Assembly (NCBI RefSeq): GCF_001307275.1
Contig: NZ_CP012831.1
Location: forward strand, 4,828,501 to 4,892,500
Origin: Pseudomonas fluorescens
GTDB lineage: Bacteria > Pseudomonadota > Gammaproteobacteria > Pseudomonadales > Pseudomonadaceae
Length of the DNA: 64,000 nt
Direction: 5' to 3'
A model generated the notes under the pieces. That model was not told the DNA's origin and searched no databases. It was given only the letters and a program-made list of their open reading frames with translations. The position numbers were made by a program, and so were the translations under genes. Positions 7,212-17,819 of this stretch are shown here, piece after piece. The number at the start of each line of letters is the position of its first letter. The first letter of the stretch is position 1.

Positions 7212-9056
7212 TCAGCTTTCAAGTTGTCGCAGGCGTTTGTACAGGGTGTTGCGGCTGACGCCCAAGCGTCGTGCCAGGTGTGAAATATTTCCGCCCACGG
7301 CCTGCAGTTGGCGGTTCAAGTCTTCGGTATCGTTGAGGTCCACCGTCAGCGGCTCCGGTGTTTCCACCGGCTCCATTTCCAGGTCGACAAAAAAGTCGTC
7401 GGGCAGGTGCTCCGGGCGGATCGGCTGTTCCTCGGCCATCGCCAGGGCCACTTGCAGCACGCTGCTGACCTGTCGCAGGTTGCCCGGCCAGGGATGGCGT
7501 TCGAACAAATCCAGGACCTCACGGCTCAGGCCGGCCCATTGGGTCGGTTCGCGGTGGTGTTCCCAGAGGCGTTTGAACAGCGCCTGCTTGTCGCTGCGTT
7601 CGCGCAGGGGCGGCAGTTCCAGGGTCAGGCCGCCGATGCGGTAGTACAAGTCCTCGCGAAACCGCCCCAGCTGCACCTGTTCGCGCAGCGAGCGGTTGGT
7701 GGCGGAGATGATACGGATGTCTACCGGGAACAGCTCGGCGCTGCCCACCGGTTGCACGCAGCGCTCCTGCAAGACCCGCAACAGTCGGGCCTGGGTCGGC
7801 AGGGGCATGTCGCCGATTTCGTCGAGGAACAGCGTACCGCGGTCGGCCTTGCGGATCAGGCCGATGCTGCCTTTCTGGTTGGCGCCGGTGAACGCGCCTT
7901 TTTCATAACCGAACAGTTCCGATTCCACCAACTCGGCGGGGATCGCCGCGCAGTTGACGGCGATGAACGGCTGCTTGCAGCGCGAGCTGGCCTGGTGCAG
8001 GGCTTTGACGAACACTTCCTTGCCGACGCCGGTCTCGCCATGGATCAGCAGCGGAATGTCCTTCTCCAGCAAGCGCTCGGCCTGGCGCACGGCTTTTTCC
8101 ACACGGTTGTCACCGAAGTGCAGGGTATTGAGGCTAATGGCGTTGCTGGCGGGGGCTGGCGCAGGTGTCGCCTCGGTGAAGACCCGGGCCCTGATCGACA
8201 CTTGGCTCGGGCGCCTGAGCAAGCACTGGAATCGATTGCTGCCAGACGCTTGCAGGGCGAACGGCAGGCCGTCGGGTTGGTTCAGCAGCTCCAGCAGCGA
8301 AACCTTGAACAGGCTTTCAATGCTCACCCGTGACAGGCTCAGGCCCAGCAGGTTGTCGGCCCGGCGATTGGCTGACAGGACTTGGCCGCTCTCGTCGAAG
8401 ATCAGCAGCCCGGCCCATTGGCTGTCGAGGTTGTTCAAGCCGGTGTTGAAGGTCAGCTGGAAGTGTTCACCGCGAAACAAGTTGAGGATCAGCCGGTTCT
8501 CCACGGTCTGGCTCATCATCTTGACCATGCCCAGGGTGTGGGACGGCGGCAGGTAGCTGTCGCTGGAGACGTCCAGCACGGCGATGACCTTGCGCTCGGC
8601 ATCGAAGATCGGCGCGGCGGAGCCGGTCATGAAACGGTTGGCCTTGAGGAAGTGTTCATCGTGCTCGATGTGCACTGCCTGTTCGCAGGCCAGCGCGGTG
8701 CCGATGGCGTTGGTGCCGGTGCAGCGCTCCATCCAGCTTGCCCCGGCGCTGAAGCCATGGGCCAGTTTCGGCTCGATGAAGCGCTGGGTGCCCCAGGAGG
8801 TCAGCACTTGGCCCTGGTTGTCGGCCAGCATGATCAGGCAGTTGGAGTTGCTCAGGATGTTTTCGTAATACGGCAGGACTTCCTGATGGGTGGTCTGCAC
8901 CAGTGAATGCTGGCTCTCCAGCAACTGGGCGATGCCTTGGGCGGGCAACTGATCGAAGGCCGGCACGCTCTGGTGATTCAGGCCAAAGGCGCGGCAACGG
9001 GACCAGGAGGCCTGGATGATGGCCTCGTGGGACAAGGCAGGAGCAGGTGCGGCCAT
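7212..9056 (-). CDS. Sigma-54-dependent activator, AcoR family
   Basis: A 614-residue enhancer-binding protein. Residues 1 to about 280 hold a GAF-type sensory region and a PAS-like segment (AGLLIFDESGQVLSANRRAD). The centre is an AAA+ domain with Walker A GETGVGKE, the sigma-54 contact loop GAFTGA and Walker B LFLDEIGD. The C-terminus is a Fis-type helix-turn-helix (GGNISHLARRLGVSRNTLYK). It resembles AcoR activators of alcohol and acetoin genes. It is divergent from the glycerol transporter operon, whose upstream region has a TGTTCA cluster and a -24/-12 promoter, so it very likely drives that operon. Start chosen at the ATG after GAGAGTG. Confidence 0.9.
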   Translation of the reverse strand: MAAPAPALSHEAIIQASWSRCRAFGLNHQSVPAFDQLPAQGIAQLLESQHSLVQTTHQEVLPYYENILSNSNCLIMLADNQGQVLTSWGTQRFIEPKLAHGFSAGASWMERCTGTNAIGTALACEQAVHIEHDEHFLKANRFMTGSAAPIFDAERKVIAVLDVSSDSYLPPSHTLGMVKMMSQTVENRLILNLFRGEHFQLTFNTGLNNLDSQWAGLLIFDESGQVLSANRRADNLLGLSLSRVSIESLFKVSLLELLNQPDGLPFALQASGSNRFQCLLRRPSQVSIRARVFTEATPAPAPASNAISLNTLHFGDNRVEKAVRQAERLLEKDIPLLIHGETGVGKEVFVKALHQASSRCKQPFIAVNCAAIPAELVESELFGYEKGAFTGANQKGSIGLIRKADRGTLFLDEIGDMPLPTQARLLRVLQERCVQPVGSAELFPVDIRIISATNRSLREQVQLGRFREDLYYRIGGLTLELPPLRERSDKQALFKRLWEHHREPTQWAGLSREVLDLFERHPWPGNLRQVSSVLQVALAMAEEQPIRPEHLPDDFFVDLEMEPVETPEPLTVDLNDTEDLNRQLQAVGGNISHLARRLGVSRNTLYKRLRQLES

Positions 9057-9156
9057 GGGGCACTCTCGCAGGTGCTGTTTTTTATTGTTGTGGCAAGTCT
9101 CGCACAGACTCCTTGTGCTGGGGCAGGCCTGAATAGCACGTAATAACACAGACCAT

Positions 9157-9244
9157 TGTGGGAGCGGGCTTGCTCGCGATAGCGGTGGATCAGCAGCATC
9201 GATGTGACTGACACACCGCTATCGCGAGCAAGCTCGCTCCCACA
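9157..9244. repeat. REP pair (REPIN)
   Basis: Inverted REP ends, one with a GGGCTTGCTC variant. It lies in the divergent gap just behind the sigma-54 activator start. Confidence 0.9.
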
Positions 9245-9283
9245 AAGGGCATGGCCAGGCTAACCGAAAACGTTCATTCAGTG

Positions 9284-9364
9284 TTGTTCAAAATTGTTCA
9301 TTGTCAACCCGAAGATTGTTCAGTTGTTCAGTCGTGGCTGTTCACTTGTGTTCATCTATGAACG
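9284..9364. promoter_or_regulatory. TGTTCA repeat cluster, likely enhancer of the sigma-54 activator
   Basis: Six direct copies of TGTTCA start at 9285, 9295, 9317, 9325, 9339 and 9349; the first four read TTGTTCA. A reverse copy TGAACG at 9359 makes TGTTCA-N4-TGAACG. Several are about 10 bp apart. The cluster lies 55-135 bases upstream of the -24 element, the usual place for an enhancer. Binding by the divergent activator is inferred. Confidence 0.6.
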
Positions 9365-9418
9365 TGTTTTTCTCGGATTTTTTTACAAAAATAAGCAGGA
9401 TCAAGGGCTTGTGATTTC

Positions 9419-9434
9419 TGGCACGGCTTTCGCT
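9419..9434 (+). promoter_or_regulatory. Sigma-54 (-24/-12) promoter of the glycerol transporter operon
   Basis: TGGCAC-N5-TCGCT, one mismatch from TGGCAC-N5-TTGCT. GG (9420-9421) and GC (9432-9433) are exactly 10 bases apart, as sigma-54 requires. It lies 45 bases upstream of the first gene. Confidence 0.65.
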
Positions 9435-9479
9435 TTGCAACTCGGGTCGCTTGACTCCAAATAATAAAAAGGCCGAGCC

Positions 9480-10574
9480 ATGTCATTAAAGCTTGAGCAC
9501 ATCTGTCGCACCGTCGAAGGCCAGACCTGGATCGACGATGCCAATCTGAGTTTCGAACCCGGATCCTTCAACGTCCTGCTGGGCCGCACGCTGTCCGGCA
9601 AGACCAGCCTCATGCGCCTGATGGCCGGTCTGGACAAGCCCGACAGCGGCCGCATCCTGATGAACGGCGTCGACGTCACCCACCGCCCGGTGCGGCTGCG
9701 CAACGTGTCGATGGTTTACCAGCAGTTCATCAACTACCCGACCATGACCGTTTTCGAAAACATCGCCTCGCCGTTGCGCCAGGCTGGTGTGTCCGACGAA
9801 GTCATCCAGAGCAAGGTGCTGGAAACCGCCAGGATGCTGCGGATCGAGAAGTTCTTGCAGCGCCATCCGCTGGAATTGTCCGGCGGCCAGCAGCAGCGCA
9901 CGGCCATGGCCCGGGCACTGGTCAAGGACGCCGAACTGATCCTGTTCGACGAGCCCTTGGTGAACCTGGACTACAAGCTGCGTGAAGAGCTGCGCCAGGA
10001 AATGCGCGAGCTGTTCCAGGCCCGCCATACCATCGCTGTCTACGCCACCACCGAGCCTAACGAAGCGCTGGCCCTGGGCGGCACCACCACGATCCTGCAT
10101 GAGGGCCGGGTGATTCAAAGTGGCAAGTCGTCCTCTGTCTATCACCAGCCACAAACGGTGCTGGCCGCCGAGTTGTTTTCCGAACCGCCGATCAACCTCA
10201 TGCCGGGTCGTATCGCCGGCAACGAAGTCAGCTTCGCCAATTTCGTGCACTTCCCGCTGAACGTCGACCTGCGCCCGGTGGGCGAGGGCGAGTTCCGTTT
10301 CGGCGTGCGCCCCAGCCATATCTCCCTGGTGCCGAGCAACGACGACGACCTCGAACTGGCGGTGACCGTCGAAGTGGCCGAGATCAGCGGCTCGGAGACG
10401 TTCCTGCACGTGCGCAACGAACATTTCCTGCTGGTGCTGCACTTGCCAGGGGTGCATGAGTACGACGTGGACGCGCCGATTCGCATCTACATTCCGACCC
10501 ATAAACTGTTTGTTTTCGACGCCCAGGGCAAGCTGGTCCAAGCCCCAGGGCAGCGTATCGCGAGGGTTGCCTGA
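9480..10574 (+). CDS. glpS: Glycerol ABC transporter ATPase GlpS
   Basis: A 364-residue ATPase and first gene of a six-gene operon whose order (ATPase, ATPase, permease, permease, small membrane protein, binding protein) is that of the Rhizobium leguminosarum glycerol uptake system GlpSTPQUV. Walker A is GRTLSGKT, the Q-loop YQQF, the signature LSGGQQQR, Walker B LILFDEP. The switch motif is unusual: YATTEP at residues 188-193, with Thr191 where the catalytic switch His (YVTHDQ) normally sits. The C-terminal 110 residues form a TOBE/OB regulatory domain. The stop overlaps the next start. Rhizobium names are used; E. coli glpT and glpQ are unrelated. Confidence 0.85.
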   Translation: MSLKLEHICRTVEGQTWIDDANLSFEPGSFNVLLGRTLSGKTSLMRLMAGLDKPDSGRILMNGVDVTHRPVRLRNVSMVYQQFINYPTMTVFENIASPLRQAGVSDEVIQSKVLETARMLRIEKFLQRHPLELSGGQQQRTAMARALVKDAELILFDEPLVNLDYKLREELRQEMRELFQARHTIAVYATTEPNEALALGGTTTILHEGRVIQSGKSSSVYHQPQTVLAAELFSEPPINLMPGRIAGNEVSFANFVHFPLNVDLRPVGEGEFRFGVRPSHISLVPSNDDDLELAVTVEVAEISGSETFLHVRNEHFLLVLHLPGVHEYDVDAPIRIYIPTHKLFVFDAQGKLVQAPGQRIARVA

Positions 10575-11679
10575 TGGCTGAAATTCGTTTGCAGAACCTC
10601 GCCCACAGCTACACCAGCACCCCGGCGGGCCCCGAGGATTACGCGATCCGCGAGATGAACCACATCTGGGAGCAGGGCGGCGCCTATGCGCTGCTCGGAC
10701 CTTCGGGCTGCGGCAAGTCCACCTTGCTCAACATCATCTCCGGCTTGCTCAGCCCCTCCGAAGGGCAGGTGATGTTCGACAGCAAAGTCGTCAACGACCT
10801 GACCCCGGAACACCGCAACATCGCTCAGGTGTTCCAGTTCCCGGTGGTGTACGACACCATGACGGTGTTCGACAACCTGGCGTTCCCGCTGCGCAACCAG
10901 GGCATGGCCGAAGCGCGGATCCACACCAAGGTGCAGGAAATCGCCGAGGTCCTGGACCTGCAGAACCTGCTGGACAAAAAGGCCCGCAACCTCACCGCCG
11001 ATGAGAAGCAGAAAGTCTCCATGGGCCGCGGGCTGGTGCGCGACGATGTGTCGGCAATCCTGTTCGACGAACCGCTGACGGTGATCGACCCGCACCTGAA
11101 ATGGAAACTGCGGCGCAAGCTCAAGCAGATCCACGAGCAGTTCAACATCACCATGGTCTACGTCACCCACGACCAGTTGGAAGCCTCGACTTTCGCCGAC
11201 AAGATCGCGGTGATGTATGGCGGCCAGATCGTGCAGTTCGGTACGCCCCGGGACTTGTTCGAGCGCCCGAGCCACACCTTTGTCGGCTACTTCATCGGCA
11301 GCCCGGGGATGAACCTGATCGAGGTCACGGCGCAGCCCGGCGGTGTCGGTTTCGCCTCGACCCACTTGCCGCTGTCGGAAACCTTGCAACGTCGTGTCGC
11401 CGAAGCCGAAGGCAAAAGCCTGAAGGTCGGTATCCGTCCCGAGTTCGTGCATGTCTGGGACGGCCCTTACGACGACGCGATGCAGGCTGACGTGGTGCAC
11501 GTCGAAGACCTGGGCACCTACAAGATCCTGACCCTCAACCTCGATGGCGCACCGCTGAAGGTCCGCCTGGCCGAAGACAAGCCGGTGCCGGAAGGCACGG
11601 CGTACATCAGTTTTCCGGCCCAATGGCTGATGGTCTATGCCGATGAATACCTGCTGGAACCGTTGAGCGAGGTGCAGCC

Positions 11680-11683
<4 letters not shown>
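10574..11683 (+). CDS. glpT: Glycerol ABC transporter ATPase GlpT
   Basis: A 369-residue second ATPase, overlapping both neighbours by a few bases. Walker A is GPSGCGKS, the Q-loop VFQFPV, Walker B AILFDEP and the switch His is present (YVTHDQ, His199). The ABC signature is lost: residues 140-147 read LTADEKQK instead of LSGGQ. The D-loop is also altered (TVIDP). In the GlpS/GlpT heterodimer this defective signature faces the GlpS nucleotide site, which lacks its switch His, so only one of two sites should hydrolyse ATP normally. A C-terminal regulatory domain follows from about residue 240. Confidence 0.85.
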
Positions 11684-12546
<863 letters not shown>

Positions 12547-12556
12547 GGCCCGCACA

Positions 12557-13357
<801 letters not shown>

Positions 13358-13367
13358 GGAGTCGATG

Positions 13368-13640
13368 ATGGAATGGATGAACTGGACCGGCCCGACGGCG
13401 GCTTTTTTTGGAGTCATCGCCTTGCTGCTGGCAGGCATGACCACGTGGGAACTGCGTTCGCCGAGCATCCCTCGGCGTGGTTTCCTGCCGATTGCCACCA
13501 CCCGTGGCGATCGGTTGTTTATCGGTCTTCTCGGTAGCGCCTACCTGCACTTGCTGGTGATCGGCGCCACCGACTGGAGCATCTGGATAGCGTTCGCGTT
13601 GTCTTGGGTGTGGCTGTTGGCAGTGATGCGGTGGGGCTAA
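13368..13640 (+). CDS. glpU: Small membrane protein GlpU (DUF2160)
   Basis: A 90-residue protein with about three hydrophobic segments (TAAFFGVIALLLAGMTTWEL; LFIGLLGSAYLHLLVIGATD; WIAFALSWVWLLAVM). It belongs to the DUF2160 family, which occurs in GlpSTPQUV operons and whose function is unknown. The start at 13368 lies 7 bases after TGAGGA; the ATG three bases earlier is possible. It begins 10 bases after glpQ. Confidence 0.85.
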   Translation: MEWMNWTGPTAAFFGVIALLLAGMTTWELRSPSIPRRGFLPIATTRGDRLFIGLLGSAYLHLLVIGATDWSIWIAFALSWVWLLAVMRWG

Positions 13641-13688
13641 TCGCGACAATTCGACGATCAGGCTCTTAAACCCAAACAGGAGGTCTCT

Positions 13689-15431
13689 ATGTTCAATAAA
13701 AACAATAAGCTGCGACATAGCGTTTCATTGGCAGCCATGCTGGCACTCAGCGGGCTGAGCGCTACGGCCTGGGCCGACGCCTATGAAGACGCCGCTAAAA
13801 AATGGATCGGCAGTGAATTCAAGCCGTCGACCCTGACAGCCGAGCAGCAGCTCGAAGAACTCAAGTGGTTCATCAAGGCCGCCCAGCCGTTTCGCGGGAT
13901 GAAAATCAACGTGGTGTCGGAAACCATCGCCACCCACGAGTATGAATCCAAGGTACTGGCCAAGGCCTTTACCGAAATCACAGGGATCCAGCTGACCCAC
14001 GACCTGCTCCAAGAAGGCGACGTGGTGGAGAAGCTGCAGACCCAGATGCAATCGGACAAGAATATCTATGATGGCTGGGTCAACGACTCGGACTTGATCG
14101 GTACGCACTTCCGCTACGGCAAGACCGAATCGATCACCGACCTGATGGCCAACGAAGGCAAGGACTTCACCTCGCCGACCCTGGACCTCAAGGACTTCAT
14201 CGGTATTTCCTTCACCACCGCGCCGGACGGCAAGGTCTATCAACTGCCCGACCAGCAATTCGCCAACCTGTACTGGTTCCGCGCCGACTGGTTCGAGCGT
14301 GCGGACCTGAAGGCCAAGTTCAAGGAGAAATACGGCTACGAGTTGGGTGTGCCGGTGAACTGGTCGGCCTATGAAGACATCGCCAAGTTCTTCTCCGAAG
14401 ACGTCAAGGAGATCGATGGCAAGCGCGTCTACGGGCACATGGACTACGGCAAGAAAGATCCGTCCCTGGGCTGGCGCTTCACCGATGCCTGGTTCTCCAT
14501 GGCCGGTGGCGGCGACAAGGGCTTGCCCAATGGTTTGCCGGTGGACGAGTGGGGCATTCGCGTCGAAGACTGCCATCCGGTCGGTTCCAGTGTGACCCGT
14601 GGCGGCGACACCAACGGTCCCGCGGCCGTGTTCGCCACCACCAAGTACGTGGACTGGATGAAGAAGTACGCGCCACCGGAAGCGGCAGGCATGACCTTCT
14701 CCGAGTCCGGCCCGGTGCCGTCCCAAGGCAACATCGCCCAGCAGATCTTCTGGTACACCGCTTTCACGGCCGACATGACCAAGCCGGGCCTGCCGGTGAT
14801 GAACGCCGATGGCACGCCGAAATGGCGCATGGCGCCTTCGCCACGCGGTCCGTATTGGGAAGAGGGCATGAAGCTGGGCTATCAGGACGTGGGTTCCTGG
14901 ACGTTCATGAAGTCCACGCCTGAGAAGCAGAAACTCGCGGCCTGGCTCTATGCGCAGTTCGTGACGTCCAAGACCGTGTCGCTGAAGAAGACCATCGTTG
15001 GTCTGACGCCGATTCGTGAGTCGGACATCAACTCCCAGGCACTGACCGACCTGGCACCGAAACTCGGTGGCCTGGTGGAGTTCTACCGCAGCCCGGCCCG
15101 TGTGCAATGGACCCCGACCGGGACCAACGTGCCGGACTACCCACGCCTGGCGCAATTGTGGTGGAGCCACATCGCCGAAGCTGCCAGCGGCGAGAAAACG
15201 CCGCAGCAGGCCCTCGACGGGTTGGCCAAGGACCAGGATGCGATCATGACCCGCCTGGAACGCTCCAAGGCCCAAGCCACCTGCGCACCTAAGATGAACC
15301 CTGAGCGCGACGCGCAATACTGGTTCGACCAACCGGGCGCACCGAAGCCGAAACTGGCGAACGAGAAGCCTAAGGGCGAAACCGTGAGCTACACCGAGCT
15401 GCTGAAATCATGGGAGGCGGCACGCAAGTAA
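13689..15431 (+). CDS. glpV: Glycerol ABC transporter substrate-binding protein GlpV
   Basis: A 580-residue periplasmic binding protein. Its Sec signal peptide ends near ATAWADAYEDAAKKW. It is longer than usual sugar-binding proteins, as known for GlpV of Rhizobium. A strong AGGAGG site precedes the ATG, consistent with more binding protein being made than membrane parts. The C-terminal section (CAPKMNPERDAQYWFDQPGAP) is family specific. It is the last gene of the operon and is followed by a strong terminator. Glycerol as substrate is by analogy. Confidence 0.85.
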   Translation: MFNKNNKLRHSVSLAAMLALSGLSATAWADAYEDAAKKWIGSEFKPSTLTAEQQLEELKWFIKAAQPFRGMKINVVSETIATHEYESKVLAKAFTEITGIQLTHDLLQEGDVVEKLQTQMQSDKNIYDGWVNDSDLIGTHFRYGKTESITDLMANEGKDFTSPTLDLKDFIGISFTTAPDGKVYQLPDQQFANLYWFRADWFERADLKAKFKEKYGYELGVPVNWSAYEDIAKFFSEDVKEIDGKRVYGHMDYGKKDPSLGWRFTDAWFSMAGGGDKGLPNGLPVDEWGIRVEDCHPVGSSVTRGGDTNGPAAVFATTKYVDWMKKYAPPEAAGMTFSESGPVPSQGNIAQQIFWYTAFTADMTKPGLPVMNADGTPKWRMAPSPRGPYWEEGMKLGYQDVGSWTFMKSTPEKQKLAAWLYAQFVTSKTVSLKKTIVGLTPIRESDINSQALTDLAPKLGGLVEFYRSPARVQWTPTGTNVPDYPRLAQLWWSHIAEAASGEKTPQQALDGLAKDQDAIMTRLERSKAQATCAPKMNPERDAQYWFDQPGAPKPKLANEKPKGETVSYTELLKSWEAARK

Positions 15432-15452
15432 AGCCCCGGATGTGAAAACGAA

Positions 15453-15478
15453 CGGCACCGAAAGGTGCCGTTTTTTTT
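15453..15478 (+). terminator. Strong rho-independent terminator of glpSTPQUV
   Basis: Perfect 7-bp stem CGGCACC/GGTGCCG, GAAA tetraloop and eight T residues, 21 bases after the glpV stop. Confidence 0.95.
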
Positions 15479-15506
15479 CCTGGGCTCACCGCAACAGACA
15501 GACCCG

Positions 15507-15800
15507 CCGCCATCGCGAGCAAGCTCGGCTCCCACAGGGTTTGGTGGTGAACGTAGATATTGCGCACACCCAAAATCCATTGTTGGAGCTTGCTCCCACA
15601 GGGTTTGGTGGTGAACGTAGATATTGTGCACACCCAAAATCCATTGTTGGAGCTTGCTCCCACAGGGTTTGGTGGTGAACGTAGATATTGCGCACACCCA
15701 AAATCAATTCTGGGAGCTTGCTCCCATAGGATTCGGCGGTATCCACGAATGCTGCACACACCACAGTTCCCCTGTGGGAGCCGAGCTTGCTCGCGATGAG
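15507..15800. repeat. 64-bp tandem array built on REP half-hairpins
   Basis: Three head-to-tail units of exactly 64 bp start at 15531, 15595 and 15659, with a decayed fourth from 15723. Each has a short REP-like hairpin (GGAGCTTGCTCC) and a spacer containing GTTTGGTGGTGAACGTAG and GCACACCCAAAAT. A full REP end lies on each side (15507-15536 and 15773-15800); both have an extra base (GGGAGCCGAGC). The array fills the gap between two convergent operons, and no gene is visible. Confidence 0.85.
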
Positions 15801-15926
15801 GCCGGCAAGCCATCCACATAAACCAGCAGGCAAAAAAACCGGCGCAACCGAGGTCGCGCCGGTGGTGGTGCCAGTGGCTGCACGGATATTCGTGGGTCCG
15901 TGCAATCACCGTTGAACCCTTGTCGG

Positions 15927-17108
15927 TTATGCCCGTTCCAGCGCCAGGGCCACGCCTTGGCCGCCGCCAATGCACAGGGTCGCGAGGCCTTTCTTGGCGT
16001 CGCGCTTGATCATTTCATGCAGCAGCGACACCAGGACCCGGCAACCCGACGCGCCGATGGGGTGGCCCAGGGCGATGGCGCCGCCATTGACGTTGACCTT
16101 GTCCATGTCCCATTTCAGCTCCCGGGCCACGGCCAGCGACTGGGCGGCGAAGGCTTCGTTGGCTTCGATCAGGTCCAACTGCTCCAGCGACCAGCCGGCC
16201 TTGTCCAGGCAGCGACGGGTGGCCGAGACCGGGCCAATGCCCATGATGGCCGGGTCGACGCCGGCATTGGCGTAGGCACTGATTTTCGCCAGTACTGGCA
16301 GGCCCAGGGCCTTGGCTTTCTCCGCGCTCATCAGGATCACGGCGGCGGCGCCATCGTTGAGCGAGGACGCATTGCCCGCGGTGACGCTGCCATCCTTCTT
16401 GAAGGCAGGCTTGAGCTTGCCCAGGGATTCGGCGGTGGTACCGGCGCGCGGTTGTTCATCCGTGGCGAACGCCACCGGATCGCCTTTGCGCTGGGGAATC
16501 AGGATCGGCGTGATCTCATCGGCAAACCGACCGCCCTCGATGGCGGCGACGGCCTTCTGCTGGGAAGCGGCGGCGAAGGCGTCCTGCTCCTCGCGGCTGA
16601 TGCCGTACTTGTCCACCAGGTTCTCGGCGGTGATGCCCATGTGGTAATCGTTGAAGGCATCCCACAAGCCGTCGGTGATCATGCTGTCGATCATCTTCGC
16701 ATGGCCCATGCGCAGGCCGGTGCGGGCGGCCGGCAGGACGTAGGGGGCCAGGCTCATGTTTTCCATGCCGCCGGCAATGATCACTTCGGCATCGCCACAA
16801 CGGATCGCCTGGGCGCCCAGGTGCAACGCCTTGAGGCCCGAACCGCAGACCTTGTTCAGGGTCAGCGCCGGCACCGCATGGGGCAGGCCGGCGAGGATCG
16901 ATGCCTGGCGCGCCGGGTTTTGCCCGGAACCTGCGGTCAGAACCTGGCCGAGAATCACTTCATCGACCTGTTCGCCGGACAAACCGGTCTGTTCCAGCAG
17001 GCGACGAATCACCGCGGCACCGAGTTCCGGTGCGGGAATGGCAGCCAGCGAACCCTGGAAGCTGCCGATGGCGGTACGGGTAGCGGCGACAATCACGACT
17101 TCTTGCAT
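15927..17108 (-). CDS. atoB: Acetyl-CoA acetyltransferase (thiolase)
   Basis: A 393-residue thiolase II. The nucleophile Cys lies in NKVCGSGLKA near residue 88; the second active-site region NEAFAAQS and the C-terminal GHPIGASGCR (His) and CIGGGQG (Cys) are all present. It cleaves acetoacetyl-CoA to two acetyl-CoA. Start taken at the ATG preceded by AGGAGAG. It is the last gene of a leftward operon dhcA-dhcB-atoB, so acetoacetyl-CoA made by the transferase is probably its substrate. Confidence 0.93.
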   Translation of the reverse strand: MQEVVIVAATRTAIGSFQGSLAAIPAPELGAAVIRRLLEQTGLSGEQVDEVILGQVLTAGSGQNPARQASILAGLPHAVPALTLNKVCGSGLKALHLGAQAIRCGDAEVIIAGGMENMSLAPYVLPAARTGLRMGHAKMIDSMITDGLWDAFNDYHMGITAENLVDKYGISREEQDAFAAASQQKAVAAIEGGRFADEITPILIPQRKGDPVAFATDEQPRAGTTAESLGKLKPAFKKDGSVTAGNASSLNDGAAAVILMSAEKAKALGLPVLAKISAYANAGVDPAIMGIGPVSATRRCLDKAGWSLEQLDLIEANEAFAAQSLAVARELKWDMDKVNVNGGAIALGHPIGASGCRVLVSLLHEMIKRDAKKGLATLCIGGGQGVALALERA

Positions 17109-17119
17109 CGAATCTCTCC

Positions 17120-17785
17120 TCACTGGGCAGCGAACTGCATTTCAGGCACGTGGTCCGGCACGATCAACTTGCCGGCGGTCTTGGCGACGATTTCCTCGAC
17201 GCTGACGCCTGGGGCGCGTTCTTTCAGGATGAAGGCGCCGTCCTGGATTTCCAGGTAGGCCAGGTCGGTCAGCACGCGCTTGATGCAGCCGGCGCCGGTC
17301 AGCGGCAGGCTGCAGCGCGGCAGCAGTTTCGACTCACCGTCCTTGGACGCATGGGTCATGGTGACGATGATGTTCTCGGCACCGGCCACCAGGTCCATCG
17401 CACCGCCCATGCCCTTGACCAGCTTGCCGGGGATCATCCACGAGGCAATGTTGCCTTCGACATCCACCTCGAATGCGCCGAGCACGGTCAGGTCGATGTG
17501 GCCGCCACGGATCATGGCAAACGATTCGGCCGAGGAGAAGATCGAGGCGCCGATGCGCGCAGTGACCGTCTGTTTGCCGGCGTTGATCATGTCGGCATCG
17601 ACTTCGGCTTCGGTGGGAAACGCGCCCATGCCGAGCAGGCCGTTTTCCGACTGCAGCATGACTTCCATGCCTTCGGGAATGTAGTTGGCAACCAGGGTCG
17701 GAATGCCGATGCCCAGGTTCACGTAGTAGCCGTCCTGCATTTCGCGGGCGACGCGTTGAGCCATTTGTTCGCGGGAAAGTGCCAT
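17120..17785 (-). CDS. dhcB: 3-oxoacid CoA-transferase subunit B, DhcB-like
   Basis: A 221-residue beta subunit of a family I CoA-transferase. The catalytic Glu lies in the usual SENGLLGMG context near residue 47. It transfers CoA from succinyl-CoA to a 3-oxo acid. The gene order with a divergent LysR gene and a following thiolase matches P. aeruginosa PA1998-PA2001, where DhcA/DhcB act on dehydrocarnitine. Acetoacetate is an alternative substrate. It lies 11 bases upstream of atoB. Confidence 0.88.
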   Translation of the reverse strand: MALSREQMAQRVAREMQDGYYVNLGIGIPTLVANYIPEGMEVMLQSENGLLGMGAFPTEAEVDADMINAGKQTVTARIGASIFSSAESFAMIRGGHIDLTVLGAFEVDVEGNIASWMIPGKLVKGMGGAMDLVAGAENIIVTMTHASKDGESKLLPRCSLPLTGAGCIKRVLTDLAYLEIQDGAFILKERAPGVSVEEIVAKTAGKLIVPDHVPEMQFAAQ

Positions 17786-17819
17786 GTTCTTATTCCTTCA
17801 TTCGGGCCGGGGCAGGGGA

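Noticed and set aside
9434..9439. TTTGCA as the -12 element of the glp promoter
   Set aside because: It is better in sequence but 4 bases too far from the TGGCAC element; the TCGCT at 9430 has correct spacing.
15531..15740. CRISPR-like direct repeats
   Set aside because: Units are contiguous with no unique spacers, repeats are REP-derived and no cas genes are present. The same applies to the 39-bp array at 59891.
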